Shown here one piece after another: positions 1-12,235 of a DNA stretch of 64,000 nucleotides. The stretch comes from Periplaneta americana (lineage: Eukaryota > Arthropoda > Insecta > Blattodea > Blattidae). The stretch's first letter is position 1. Every line of letters starts with the position of its first letter. Location of the stretch: NCBI RefSeq assembly GCF_040183065.1, contig NC_091130.1:128937914-129001913 (forward strand), in the 5' to 3' direction. A program made the translations under genes and the position numbers. The notes under the pieces are model-generated. The model was not told the DNA's origin. It saw only the letters and a program-made list of their open reading frames with translations, and did no database searches.

Positions 1-53
1 CAAGTTGGATCTGTCGTGAGGGAAAGATGGCTGTGCATGTGTTGTGAGTAAAA

Positions 54-1056
54 TTGTGTTGTCTAGTGGTGATAAAGTGTCTATTAATAATGGTTGAGTA
101 CACTTATGAACAACGTATTTTTCTCTATGATGCGTATGTGAAATACTCTTCTGCAAGAAGGTGTCGAAGAGAATTTGAACATCGGTTTGCAGGTGTTCGA
201 ATTTCTAGCAGGTCGACTATTCATGACCTTGTCAATAAAGTCAGATGTACAGGATCTTTTTTGAACAAGAAACGTGTTCAACGTCGTGTACTGACAGAAG
301 AGAAGCTTGATGAAGTAGGGGCCCGGTTAGAGCATTCACCCTGCAAGTCACTGTGATGTTTAGCACAAGAGGTTAACATTTCCAAGACGTCAGCTTTTGT
401 GGCAACGAAACTTCTGAAACTTAAGCTGTACAGGGTAACTGTAGTTTATGTTTTACAACCACAAGATCTTGTAAGTAGGGTTAATTATTGCAATTGGTTT
501 TTGCAGTCCGTTCATAATGGCAACATGGACTCACTTTTAACGTTCTTTACTGATGAAGCATGGTTTCATCTTCACGTTCATGTTTCTACTCAGAACAATA
601 GATACTGGGCTACCGAAAATACCCATATTATTCATGAAGTTCCTCACACGCTGCAAAGGTTGGGTTTTGTTGTGCAGTGAGTGCGAGTAGAATTATCGGT
701 CTCATATTTTTCGACACAAAAGTTGATTCACACATTTATGTAACTTTAATTTTAAATATTTTTTTTCCGCAACTAACAAGAAATGAACGATTGAGTGGCT
801 GGTTCAGCAGGATTCAGCAATTAGTCGAGGATTGTGGCCACCTCGTTCCCCTGACCTATCTCCATGCGATTTTTATTTATGGGGAACATTAAAGAATAAA
901 GTGTATGCATCAAATCCGCACACATTACAAGAATTGAAGGACAACATCACGAGAGAAATACAGGCAATCAGTCAACATGAACTTTTGCGAGTGAACCAGA
1001 ATTGTTCCCGGAGATATAGGGAAGTTGAAGGTCATCGCTTTCAACATCTGTTGTGA
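54..1056 (+). pseudogene. Decayed Tc1/mariner-superfamily transposase
   Basis: Broken remains of a cut-and-paste transposase. The N-terminal part (54-356) has a helix-turn-helix-like segment beginning MVEYTYEQR, a type often found in insect mariner relatives. After a stop, 399-680 carries the first catalytic aspartate in TDEAWFH (codon at 552). After two more frame changes, 832-1056 carries SPDLSPCDFYLWG with the third catalytic aspartate at 868. Between them, around 800-830, the stretch that should hold the second aspartate (HDGAPAH-like) is missing, so the product could not be catalytic. No clear terminal inverted repeats are visible; the 5' end may lie outside the window. Superfamily is secure from the motifs; the exact family is not. 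Confidence 0.75.
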
Positions 1057-2784
1057 TGCAGGTAAGCCTAATGTTAGTAGAGTAGTTAGTGTTCTATACC
1101 AATGACTTGCCGGTCGTTTACGTGTAACTCTGGCGGCAAGCGCGCCAATCTTCACCCAGTCCAAGGACGCCGCAGAACAGTCCGGCTGAGCTATGAATGC
1201 ACTGTAGAAATAACCAGCTCAAACGTTTGGAATTCTTTACTTTTTCTTTATTTGGAAATTGTGACAACACTTATGTTAATATTGTCATTTAGTCCATTTT
1301 GGAAAGATAACTCGATCGGAGACAAAACAGGTGACATGATTAGATAAAACTAAGAAATAGAATATTATAATTCGTTTTAGAAATATGAACCATTTATGAA
1401 CATTACCTTGGCATAATGTAGTCAACTGAGTAAACCATTTTCCTCAAGATGATTAAAGAATGGAAATAATATATATTACTGTGCATTGAAATTGCAACAC
1501 CACGAACAAACTAAGCTTGTAAGATTGATTGTTGTTGTGAAATTTCAATAAACAGCAGTACATATCCTGAAGAAGAAACTAATAATGATATTCGAAACAT
1601 TGGACATTATGTCAGTGATTTCTCATATTGTGTAATTGTGATTTGAAAAGAAGTGGATATGGTCCTTGTGTACATATTTATTAAAATTGTTTCTATTGTT
1701 CTGTTTTTTTGTACTTTTATGTACTGGGAATAATCTCATACTATATGATAGGCCTACTTTACTTTTTAAACGCAATTTACAGTAAGTGCTGTACATACCG
1801 TACTGATACAATATATGATATGTAAAGAATTAAGTTAGTTTAATTACGAAATGAATAAAAAATGCTATAAGTTGTAGTAAAATTATTTGTTTATAAGTGT
1901 TTTTTCTTATATAAAATTCCAGTTTTAGTCTAACCACATTTAATTACTTTTGATTTTAATATATTGTTATATATTTTCAAATATTGTTTTTTTTTATTCC
2001 CTTAATTATATAAAATAAGTTATATCCCTAGTAAAGTTAATCAACCTGGTTACACATCATTGGAAAAATAAATACCTGAAAAATTGTTGTAATAAATAAA
2101 TTAGTCTCGGTTTTTATAGTATTCTGATAGTGAGACTTTTAACTGACAATGTGTGGGTCAGTCAACGTAAAGAATAATATACTACTTTTCAGCTACTATG
2201 TCATTATTGTTGTGAGATTGAAATGAAGAGAGTCACAAAATAGAATCCTAATTTACAAAGAATTAATTTTTAACGACCCATGTTACAATTTTAAATGAAT
2301 TACAGATGACGCAAAAGAACCTAATGTGTTACCATTTAATCACTGCCTGTATAGATTTTTAGAAAAAATTAATATATTTCTTTATTTTCCACTTCAGAAT
2401 ATGGAAAGATGTATGTTTTTTCTATACATCGCACTGCATAATTCAATGTAATGTATACATTTATCATCACTCATATTTCATTTAATTTTTTGTACTTATT
2501 TCTGGAATTTATGAATTCATTGAGAATATAAAATATTGCTATGTATACGTAAGAAGTTTATATTATATGGATAATAAAATATTTTAATAGGTAATTCTCA
2601 ATTTTTAAAATTGCAAGGCATTCTGAAACTCATTATTTAGCAAAACTACTTTCCTTTAAATTATAAATTTGAATGTTTATTTTGTAAATTCGTGAATTAG
2701 ATTCGAGCTAACGAGGGATAGATAATTCAGTTATTTTGAGAATAGACAAGATTTTTAATTTATTATATCTCTTTTCCTCTCTCA
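1057..2784. other. AT-rich intronic sequence, nothing supported
   Basis: No finger-like reading frame, terminal repeat or tRNA-like head is visible. Presumably lola intron. Confidence 0.5.
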
Positions 2785-3505
2785 CTCTATTTACGGAGCT
2801 TATTTCCGAAGACATTCTGAGCAAAAGATGTCATACAGTATAAACATGTATCCTAATCTCAATATTTTCAGAGTTACACTAATTTGAATTGTTAGTAAAT
2901 ATCTTTTTTCTTTAGTTTTAAGGGTAAAAGAATATTACAGATAAAGAATGAATTATTCATAAATATTTTATAATTTCGTTTATTGACTAATGTTCTGAAG
3001 CTAAAACTGTGTTGTTAATTGTTTTGTACAAATTTTGTTTTTCAATTTTTAACTAAAAATTACATCATTCTAACGCAATTGCCACAATTGTTATAAATCA
3101 TATGACTTAGGAACTTCATTCTTTACAGTTTAATTTTTGCGTCTAATGTACAGTGGCGTGATTTGTAACAATTGTGATAAGTGACTAAGAAAAATGTAAT
3201 TTTGTAGTTAAAATCGAAAAAAAAAAAAAAAATTCTGTACGAAGTAAGTTACTGTAACTATGGAACTCATAACAAATTTTTAGCTTCAGAATACTAGCTA
3301 ATTAAAGAAATGATACTGGTGAATAGTTCATTCTTTATCTGTAATATCGTTTCACCCTTAAAACTAAAGAACAATGGTATTTTACAAAGAACTTCAAATC
3401 AGTGTACCTTTGAAAATAATGAGAATAGGACCCATCTTTATATGACTTTTTTGCTCAAAATGTCTTTGGAAATATTCTCCGTAAGTTTCGGTAACTCCTC
3501 GTGAA
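2785..3505. repeat. Diverged foldback (inverted repeat, arms about 340 bp)
   Basis: The left arm (about 2785-3110) and right arm (about 3170-3505) are reverse complements at roughly three quarters identity. Shared landmarks are the inverted stretches around TTTAGTTTTAAGGGT (2914) and ACCCTTAAAACTAAA (3354), and the ACAATTGT blocks near the centre. The arms are too diverged to be recent. Probably an old MITE or foldback transposon; no coding capacity. Confidence 0.6.
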
Positions 3506-3610
3506 TAAAAAAAATATCCACTTTCTTCTAGAAAAAGGAGATTTTTTATCGTTTATCATAGAAATCTGATAAAATGAAGAAGTCAGTATGCTCATAATCA
3601 ATATTATTAG

Positions 3611-4509
3611 TAGAGCTCGGATGTTTGGCAAAATGCCTTTTTTACTGGGTGGAAGTAAATTATTATTTTCATAGATATAAATGTGATTTGGGATAAGTCA
3701 AAATGATAGGGCCAACTTTTATTTTGCCTATTTTGCCTTTTTAAGGTGTTCCACTAATTCAATAATAAATGCCTTTTCTTGTCACTTTAAAGCAATATTT
3801 CTTGTTTATTTGCAATTTTCTAATTAATTGTAATGTGATGTGTACGAAATTTAAATATATGAAACAATGACTCACTTTGCTAACAATAGTAAATAAAAGT
3901 AATTTATTTCGGTGCTTAATCTGCTAATAATCGTGCTTTAATACTATTGAATATGAATAATGATCGACAACCCACAGTTACAAATATAAGCCATGTCTTC
4001 ACAGTACCAACAATCAGCTTTATAATTTTAAATATTAAACCCATTCTCATAGAAGATGTCACGTACCTGTAGTATTTTCAATTGTTCGCCTTTATATTTT
4101 CAAATCTTACTGTTACAATTTTGTGCTACACGTGTTTTTTATTGCAGGAGGAAGTCAGTTATTGTCGGGTGACAAAGGTATAAGATCGGTTATCTAGAAT
4201 GTCTGAATTCAATAAACCATTGAAAAGTAAACTTCATGCATATGTTAGTAAATTTGGTGCCCTTGGAACAGTTTTGTTATGTAAGGTTTGTGAAAAGACA
4301 GTTAATCACGAAAAAAAGTATTTTTATAAGTCAGCATGTGTCAACTACGAAGTAAAAATGTTAGTTGTGTTGGTATAATTTAAATTTATTGGTAAAATAT
4401 AGGCTATTATGCATTTTTTAAAACTGATTGTGCCTTTCTTTTTACGTTTTTATTGTCTTTTTTGCCTGACTATTTTAACTCTTATAAATGCCTAAACATC
4501 TGGGCTCTA
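3611..4509. mobile_element. Non-autonomous hAT-like element
   Basis: The ends are imperfect inverted repeats: TAGAGCTCGGATGTTTGGCA at the left and the complement of AGAGCCCAGATGTTTAGGCA at the right. Flanks are attattag (3603-3610) and actattag (4510-4517), an 8-bp target duplication with one mismatch, as expected of hAT. The interior keeps only a short BED-finger-like reading frame at 4199-4378 and no DDE domain. Confidence 0.6.
4199..4378 (+). pseudogene. BED-type zinc-finger N-terminus of a hAT transposase (fragment)
   Basis: Short open frame of 59 codons inside the hAT-like element, too short for most gene finders. It starts ATG TCT GAA TTC and includes LLCKVCEKTVNHEKK, the Cys-x2-Cys half of a BED-like finger, as in hAT-derived proteins such as the CGGBP1 type. 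The His half is absent because the frame ends soon after. In an intact element this domain would bind the transposon ends. Function here is unlikely. Confidence 0.45.
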
Positions 4510-4517
4510 ACTATTAG

Positions 4518-6402
4518 TCACACTAATTGGTGTATTATTTCAGACATTGTTTGCGAGTTTGTTTTCAAAAGATGTTTGGTCTGAAATCTCAATATTCATT
4601 GTCACTTGCTAGACTGAAACTATATGTATGATTTAATTTTTATTTTGTTATGTTCTTTGCTGCGTTAATGTGTTTTCGGGATTTTAGAAATGTTCTTGTA
4701 TGTTTTGCGGAAGAAACATTTTATAATAAATACCCCAAAGTCTTTTCTCATGGTTTGCTTAGAAGTGAGACTCGTTAGAAGATAATACACAGTTAATAAA
4801 CATGATTGGTGAATCTACAGGTTGACTGTCACTCTTCGTTGCCTAACGAATTTAAATGCTTTTTGTGACTACCAAAACAAGTAAGATTTTTAGGACTAGT
4901 ACATGCTGGTGTAGAACGAAACAATACCTCCCCTTTACGTCGAGTGTGCACAGTGGAAGTCTTTTATTCAACAATACGACTATAGTACATCTGAAGCATT
5001 TTATAGGCAAAAAGAAATGCAATAATTACGTCATACAGTAAAGACAGTTTTATTGTGGATTCTTAAACTTACGTAAATGTAGATGCTAGGTAATAAAACT
5101 GTAGTTGAAGGTGGAAATAATCGGAAATTTCGAACCATGGCATAAAATAGAAATGGAAGATATTAATATAAGGTAATAATATATATTTTTAAAATTTATC
5201 TTCAAACTCGTTTTAAGTGTCCTTATGATAAATTACAATCTTATGATTTGTGAAGTGTTTTAATTTTTATGAAACACTTGTCCATGATTTTCTATACTAC
5301 CTATATTTATAGAGATTTATCATAATAAATTCCGAAGGCAACAGAAAACAGTTCCTATCTTACAGTTTCTATTCTCTCTCTCTTTTTAGTCTGTCCCAAT
5401 AAAAGTGCTATTGTTGTTTTCCTGTAAGTTTCTCGACTGTTATATTAGCATTACCGTATTTCATGCAGTTTGAAGAAAACCAAAGTATTCCCTTGGCTTT
5501 TCTGCTTTGCTTTTTAATAGAGAAAGCTATCCAGCTTTCTTATATAAGCCTACTGGTATGAATAAGTTACCACTATTGAAACTCGGTTTGCTCTTTTTTA
5601 TATAGCCTATACCGGTATATTTCTCTTCTATTATTCTTTAGCACAGAACTGTACAATCATTTTAGTGAAATAAATATTTAAATTCCATACAAATTGTTGG
5701 ATTGTGATATTATAGACCTATACATGATTGTGTGTGTACTGGGTATGTATGTATGTACGTACGTATTTAAGCATTATGCCACTCTTCCCTTATCCTTTCT
5801 TCTTCATCAGTCGAATAAATTTGCGACATTTTTAAATAGAGTTTCTGTACCAGATTGTATCACTTAGAGGTTTGCAGTAGATCCTAATCCTGATACTTTT
5901 CCATTTCTTTATTCCGGATTCTGTAATTTTGGTTATCTACAAATTGTGAATCATCCTCTTCTGTACGGTATTCTGTTTATAGTTAATTTATGTTATATTC
6001 AGTCATGTGGTGTAGCACTAGTAGTATAGGCTTGAGTTAGAACACTTTCATCAATAATATTATTTTTAGTTTATTTATGCAAGAATGAAATTAGAACAAA
6101 AATGGAAAGTATTGTTTGTATAGTCAATTGTGAAAGTAATTATCTGACAAAGGTACAGTAAATGTTACTGACAATAGAAATTTAAGGAATTCACAGACAT
6201 GTTAGTTTTACATGTGTACCAAATTGATTATTTTCATTTACGAACATAGAAAAATGTGACTTCCTATATTTATATTATTCTTTTTTTATACATAAGTTAT
6301 TTTGTCATAACTCATCTTTTTAATTATTTTATGATAGATCGCCTGAAAATAGGTTAAAATTGTATTATATCAGTTCAGTAATATGAATAATTACCTTTCC
6401 AG
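4518..6402. other. AT-rich intron upstream of the first terminal exon
   Basis: Only a short GTAT-type microsatellite at about 5740-5766 stands out. The 3' end supplies the branchpoint region and the acceptor ttacctttccag (6391-6402). Confidence 0.5.
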
Positions 6403-6740
6403 ATTTGAACTTCTATCGACACACATCTGGTACGAATCTAAGGTCGTCAGGTAACACTGTCTATATCCAGCAAACATTGAGCAATTTTCAGCAATCTCCG
6501 GCTGCACAAAATTCTTTGAGATTATCAGATCAACCACGTGCAAGCAGTCCTGGACTTTATCCATGTACAGATTGTGGGAAAGTTTACCGATGGAAGAAAA
6601 ATATGATGAGTCATAAACGGTTTGAATGTGGGAAAGAACCACAGTTTCAGTGCCCTTATTGCCCTCATCGTTCTTCACAGAAGAGTAACCTCAATACACA
6701 TATTAAAAAACTTCATCGACAGTTTGCTCTCAATATGTGA
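6403..6740 (+). CDS. lola: lola alternative terminal exon 1 (C2HC + C2H2 zinc-finger pair)
   Basis: Isoform-specific C-terminus of the BTB transcription factor Lola; the fingers give each isoform its own DNA specificity in the nucleus. The exon follows the acceptor ending CCAG at 6402. Two bases (AT) complete a split codon, then 111 codons run to the stop. There is no need for an ATG, because translation enters from the shared 5' exons. A Ser/Gln-rich linker (1-50) precedes finger 1 (C54, C57, H70, C75; CGKVYRW signature) and finger 2 (C83, C86, H99, H104; FQCPYC). The ECGKEPQFQCPYC inter-finger joint is typical of lola. It is 8.7 kb upstream of the next such exon. A repeat at 6785-7160 starts 45 bases after the stop, so the 3'UTR is at least partly transposon-derived. 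Confidence 0.9.
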
Positions 6741-6784
6741 AAGTAAAATGTTTATGAAGTAAACCTTTATAGCACCATTAAGTT

Positions 6785-7160
6785 CTTTTTTGCACGATCA
6801 TGTTTTTTGTTGTATTTACAGCTATTGTTGTTAGGCCTTGAAAGTAGAATTCCCACACAGAAACTTTTTGCTAGGGAAACCATTCTTCGTAACATAAAAA
6901 TATACAGAAATAGACCTATTACAGTGCACTTATTGTTACTTAGTTACTATTACAGTGCACTTTTGCGAAGGCTTTGAAATAATATTGCCCTAAATTTTCA
7001 ATGCAAAATATATTGTATTTGCAATTTTAAAAATATGATCGTGCAAAAAATGTTGTACAAAACACGTTTGTGAAGTGCATTACAAAATCTCGGAAATTGA
7101 AAAAGTCGTTCTGTTCGTTTTTAAAACTTTTCCTCGATTTTGTAAAAAGCACTTCCCAAT
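6785..7160 (+). repeat. Dispersed repeat, copy 1
   Basis: About 370 bp that recurs as the reverse complement at 43546-43920, starting at TTTTTTGCACGATCATG and ending near GTAAAAAGCACTTCC. Copies are perhaps 85% identical by eye. No coding potential. It lies just downstream of terminal exon 1 and may form part of its 3'UTR. Confidence 0.6.
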
Positions 7161-7658
7161 CTTGTATTGTAATATACTATTCCAGTATTATTCAACATTA
7201 TTGTCAAAAAAACTATCTTGTAAAAACCGAACAACAGAAATATTCCACTTCTTAAATAACTGGAATTCACTGATTATATTTACATTAATTTGTACAATTT
7301 AATCCATTGTTGACATCACTTTTAGATAATGTTTTTGCTGCATCATTAATTACAGAATAATTTAAACTTTTTATATTTATTTTTGTCTTATAAAATCACG
7401 TCTTGTACATTCATACAAGCATTTATTTATATTAAAAAGTTCCATCGCTTATTTTGAAATACGTAGTATATTTCAAGTGTTTGAAAATTATGAATCTTTC
7501 GAAAGACAATATTATTTGTACTTAACTTGTATGTGCTTGGTATTAATACTCCTTCTTTCAGTATTATTTTATTGTCTACTAATATGTAATAATTGATACA
7601 AGAAGGTATTATTTTTGTGTTAATTTTAATATCTTTGTCCGTTATAAATTTCTATTAG
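7161..7658. other. AT-rich sequence, possible 3'UTR or intron
   Basis: Nothing recognisable. An ATTAAA at 7431 could serve as a polyadenylation signal for exon 1; not decisive. Confidence 0.35.
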
Positions 7659-7677
7659 TAAAAGTATTTGCAAGCCT

Positions 7678-7980
7678 GGCAGCCGGGTAGCTCAGTTGGT
7701 AGAGCAGCTGGCTACGGACTGGAAGGTCCGGGGTTCGATCCCAGGTGGTGACAGGATTTTTTTCTCGTTGCCAAACTTTCAGAATGGCCCCGAGGTTCAC
7801 TCAGCCTCCTATAAAGTTGAGTACCGGGTCTTTCCCGGGGGTAAAAGGCGGTCAGAGTGTGGTGCCGACCACACCACCTCATTCTAGTGCTGAGGTCATG
7901 GAAAGCATGGGGCTCTACCTCCATGCCCCCCAAGTGCCTTCATGGCATGTTACGGGGTTACCTTTACCTTTACCTTTTTT
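7678..7980 (+). mobile_element. tRNA-derived SINE with 19-bp target duplication
   Basis: The 5' head looks like a tRNA gene with an A box (TAGCTCAGTTGG) and a B box (GGTTCGATCCC), followed by a non-tRNA body and a CCTTTA-repeat tail. The same 19 bases (taaaagtatttgcaagcct) flank it at 7659-7677 and 7981-7999, proving recent insertion by target-primed reverse transcription. The acceptor stem does not pair, so it is not a working tRNA gene. Confidence 0.9.
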
Positions 7981-7999
7981 TAAAAGTATTTGCAAGCCT

Positions 8000-8758
8000 A
8001 TAATTCAAGAGACTTCTTTTACCCATTTATTGTCCACTGGTGAATTCACATAAATTTTCTTATTCAAAAAGAACAGGAATATGTATTTGACAACTTTGAC
8101 AATAAGTAGCCTATATTGCTTTCTCAGCGTGTTCATTCATATCAAATATGATTCGTACACAATAGTATCTTGTTGAAAATGTGAGAAAGTTCAAAAATTT
8201 TGCAGAATAACAAGAATAACAAACTAACTTTTGCTGTTTATCTTGAAGTTTGACTTGTTATTGAATGCAGGTATTTCGTTTAGTACCGGTACACAATTTC
8301 CAGTTTGGAAAATAATTCAGTCAGTACTTCTGTTCCTGTAAATAGAAAGGGTATGTGATACATTGTATATTTGAACAGTTATGCTTAAGAATAATGACGG
8401 CGAATAATTGATGTTCTTTTACAGTTCATTTAAAACTTTTTAATAAATTAATTCATATAGACATGCAGACAATAATTTTATTAACAACAATGACAAGGAC
8501 TAATAATGTTGGAAGCTTAAACTGAAGTAAGATGCATACTTTGCCTTCTAGTGGTATGCTATGTAGGTTAAGTAAATGCAGATAGGTTACAGGCTTGCTT
8601 AAATGGATGGAATATTGTAAAGTACTTATTACCATCATCATAGTTATTGTCTTTGTCATTGTCTTTGTTGCCACCTTCACTATCCTTACTTCCAGTAAGA
8701 GGATCATGGTGAAAATATTGATCACCACCAAATGTAAAATCACCATCACTACCATCAT
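8000..8758. other. AT-rich intron with trinucleotide-rich end
   Basis: From about 8625 the sequence becomes a degenerate CAT/CAC-rich simple repeat. Otherwise nothing seen. Confidence 0.4.
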
Positions 8759-9342
8759 TAGGGTTGCCAACCCTCTCCCGTATTTCCCAGGATCTCCCGT
8801 TTTTGGTCCTAATTTTTAACAGTCTCCTGGCTCCCGTATTATTTTTTTCTTCAAGCATTTTTCTCCCTTATGTTTGGATAATGTAAAAATTCTTTATTTG
8901 AAACATTTAATTTTACAGTGATTGTAAAGGATTTATATATTGAATTTTGTTGTTCCAAAAATGTATTAAAATATACAGTGTCTGTAGAAAGTAATGCTTG
9001 CCAGAAATGGGTTTCAGTGCTCATCAATTTAAAATGAAACAATGTTAATGTTACAGTTTTGGTGAAAAACTAGTAGTAATGTTCATACAGAGAGTGTTTT
9101 TCTCATGAGCAATAAATGGACTGATGTTCGATACACAGGAATGCAACACATATAATCAAATTAGAACTGCAAATGCATTTATTATGCCAGGCGAAATTTC
9201 TTTCAAAATACCCTTAATTTAAGTCCAACTGCCAAAGTGAAGAATAAAATTGTTTTTAGTAACCGAACGGAATAATTTTCAATTTTCTCTGTACAATTTT
9301 GTCGATTCTTAAACTTTCCATATTTTCTTAAAAAAATGGTAG
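8759..9342. mobile_element. Possible hAT-type MITE inside a simple repeat
   Basis: The left end TAGGGTTGCCAACCC and right end GGTAGCCCTA resemble a short terminal inverted repeat of the hAT kind. The CAT/ACC-rich simple repeat seems to continue on both sides (about 8625-8758 and 9343-9400). No clean 8-bp duplication could be found because the flanks are repetitive. Confidence 0.3.
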
Positions 9343-10348
9343 CCCTAACCACCACCACCACCACTATCCATGCCAGCACTACTATCATGATTGTTTGAGT
9401 CATTGTTAATTATTGATAGAATTACATTTCTGTGATTGTTTGCAATATTTACTGTGAAAAAAGTTCTGTTAACTTCTCATTGAGCGAGAAAATACAATTT
9501 CTGAAATTTAAATCTTATATTTTATTGATTTCTGTTATGAGTGATTTCAGAAAAGTTGAAAGTATTACAAAATGGTTGTTGGACGGTTATTTGAAAGTTT
9601 TTCCATCTCAGACTGTTGATAACGCAAATGAGTCTCAAATTATTTCATCCTATAATATGTGAACTCTAGACACCAGCTAGTCTTTTGTCTGAGCATACTG
9701 CTGTCCTGGTGATATGAAAATTAATACTATGATAAAATAAACAGTAATGATTGTAAAATTTTTTATGGTGAAAAGAATAGTAGGAGAATAATGAATAGGG
9801 TTACGATGAAAATGATCATACCAATGATGACTGTGATGATGATAATGATAAAACTGATGACGATAATATAGTAGCTTATGTTTTCAGTTTTTTGCATATC
9901 TATTTTTGAAAGATATAATCTGACTAGCCTGTAGGCTCTTTGCATTTGTTTTATTACAAGGTACTGCTGTACTTGCATGCTCTCGTTATGCCATGACAAT
10001 TTTATTTCAACATATCAATATGCAATATTACAGAGAAGTCAAACCTAAGTTACTGGTAGCCTTACCGAATCACAAGGTTGCTTTTTAACAGGCAGTGTAT
10101 GAGTTTTCTTGGTCTCTTCTTTGCTTTGAGCTCACCAATTACTGGGACACAATATATGGGTTTTTCCTATTAGCTGTTACACTAGGCAGGTGACACAATT
10201 ATTCTGGTACTTTACATTGTCTCAGTCAGTTGTTTGAATTGTTTTAAGGGGAGAGGACTATATTTTTTGGTGAAAAATGAGTAAATTAAAAAAAAAATCT
10301 TTAGAATACTCTGTGATATGTCTGTAATACATTGCATAACATTTTGTG
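9343..10348. other. Simple repeat remnant, then AT-rich intron
   Basis: ACC-rich repeat to about 9400, and a degenerate GAT-rich stretch around 9775-9870. No gene seen. Confidence 0.4.
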
Positions 10349-10484
10349 GGTATTTGTGCCCTTAGCGGATGTTGAGACGCCATTTTTAAACTTCCTGCAA
10401 TGTGGATTTTTAAATTGGTATTTATGCCCTTATCGGATGTTGAGACGTCATTTTTAAACTTCCTGCGCTATGGATTTTTAAATC
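10349..10484. repeat. Tandem duplication, 68-bp unit
   Basis: Copies at 10349-10416 and 10417-10484, both containing CGGATGTTGAGACG and CATTTTTAAACTTCCTGC, with a handful of substitutions. No coding role evident. Confidence 0.8.
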
Positions 10485-12014
10485 ACACGCCCCCTTTTAT
10501 CATTGTTTCCTGTAACTTCATTTTTTTGCTACATTGCCAGACAAAAATGGATATAATTTCTGAACTATTAAAGATACATGCATGAAAATTAGAACACACA
10601 TTCTTTAGACTATTAGGAAACTTTTCTCTTTAACAGAATTTTGTTAATTGATTTCATTTTAAAAATATTTCCGTTTGTTTGCAAAAAGGAAATAAAAAAA
10701 GTGCTATTAAATTTTAATTGTTTATTTTACAAACGTAGGGACTAATATCAAAATTCTGTTACAGACAGTTTGTAGAGCATGCTTTTGCAAGTGCAGTGCA
10801 AAAAACTGTTTGAATCTATCTTAAAGAATGGTTTAGATATATTAGTTTTAGTAAAATCCTGCATTGGGTATATTTTTTTTCAAATCTGGACCCCCAATTT
10901 TTTTTTTTTTTTTTTCTTCAAAAATTTATATTATATTTGGTTGAGTTGCTACAGCTATGAGCTATCTACATACAAAAGATTAATATTTTACGCCAAATAG
11001 GAAAACAATTAAAAAAAAAACCATCCTCTCTGCTTAAATGGTTAGGTACATAGTACAGCAAGCATTTTCCTCATTGAAATTTTTTAACAATACATTGTTT
11101 CAGTGGCTGTGTAGTCTCTGGAAAATGGCGCCGAAACTTCCCTAAACAACTCGCACGACTTCTTCGTCATTAGTTATATTTCAATGAGGAAGAAGTGTAT
11201 CTAACGAATGATGGTTAAAAATATGTATATTTCTCAATACAGTTTAGACAACCGACATTGACAATGTAAAGTGCCAGCAGAATTATGTCACCATTAGCTT
11301 AATGTAACAACTGATAAGGAAAACTTACACATTGTGTTTTTGCCGGACTTAAACAAGAAGCTCAGAAAACACAATGGACCTCCCATCAGAAAACGACCTC
11401 GTAGCTCAGTAAGAATGCTGGTAATTAGGTTGGACCCACTCTTGATTATACATAATATAGAATTAATGTTAACATTTGTTATAAATACAATGTTGCTTCA
11501 TTTCTTTTGTAACTGTGAACGAAATATTTGTATTTTTTCAACATAAATGTTTTGTTTGCATTAAAGTGTGTTCATTTTTATGAATGTGTGTTTTATTAAA
11601 AATGGCAATGAGACTGAAGTATTCCTGTACTCAGTCTCATAACATAACTTATAAGTCTATTATGCTGTTTAATATGATAACTTCAGTGAAAAAAATCGTG
11701 TCTGTGACACACTCAAATTTTCTGGCAGTATGGAACTAATCAAGACTCTCAGCTCATACAGTCTCAGCATTTGGAACCTGAAAACTATAGAGTTAGAAAC
11801 GTCTTGGTGACCAGTTTATTTTGTATAACCTTTTATATATTATTATTGTAGAAATGTTTGTTTAAAATATTATTTACATGCAATTTAAACAGAAATGTTA
11901 GTTCTTCATGAGTTATCACAAATGTACATTTCTTTGGCAGTTTTAATTATATTACAAGGATGATTATGGTAGCATACACTACAATTTGTGACTGTTCACT
12001 GAAAATTTTCCACA
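10485..12014. other. AT-rich intron, nothing supported
   Basis: Homopolymer T and A runs (about 10898, 11008) but no repeat ends, tRNA head or finger exon recognised. Confidence 0.4.
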
Positions 12015-12235
12015 ATATAGTGTTGTCTAAAGCATCATGCTTGGACTCGCGTTATGGAATGAGCCCTTGTTCGAGTTCTCATGGGAAGATATTTTCTCAT
12101 GAAATTTCGGCCTACCCAGAATCATGATGGATTTGAGGAGGTACGATAGGTAGCAAACTCCAGCTTAGAAACCCAACTATAATGGCTGTGGGGATTTTCA
12201 TGCTGATCACACGTTACTCCTGTACTGGTTGGATG
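12015..12235 (+). mobile_element. Old SINE (family B) relic
   Basis: Contains a degraded tRNA-like B box (TTCGAGTTCTCATG) followed by the body landmarks TTCTCATGAAATTTCGGCC. These are shared, in the opposite orientation, with the better-preserved SINE at 41606-41930. No target duplication remains, consistent with age. Confidence 0.6.

Noticed and set aside
7683-7752. tRNA gene candidate
   Set aside because: A and B boxes are good, but the acceptor stem does not pair and the segment heads a SINE with a 19-bp target duplication. The heads at 14685 and 54030 are rejected for the same reason.
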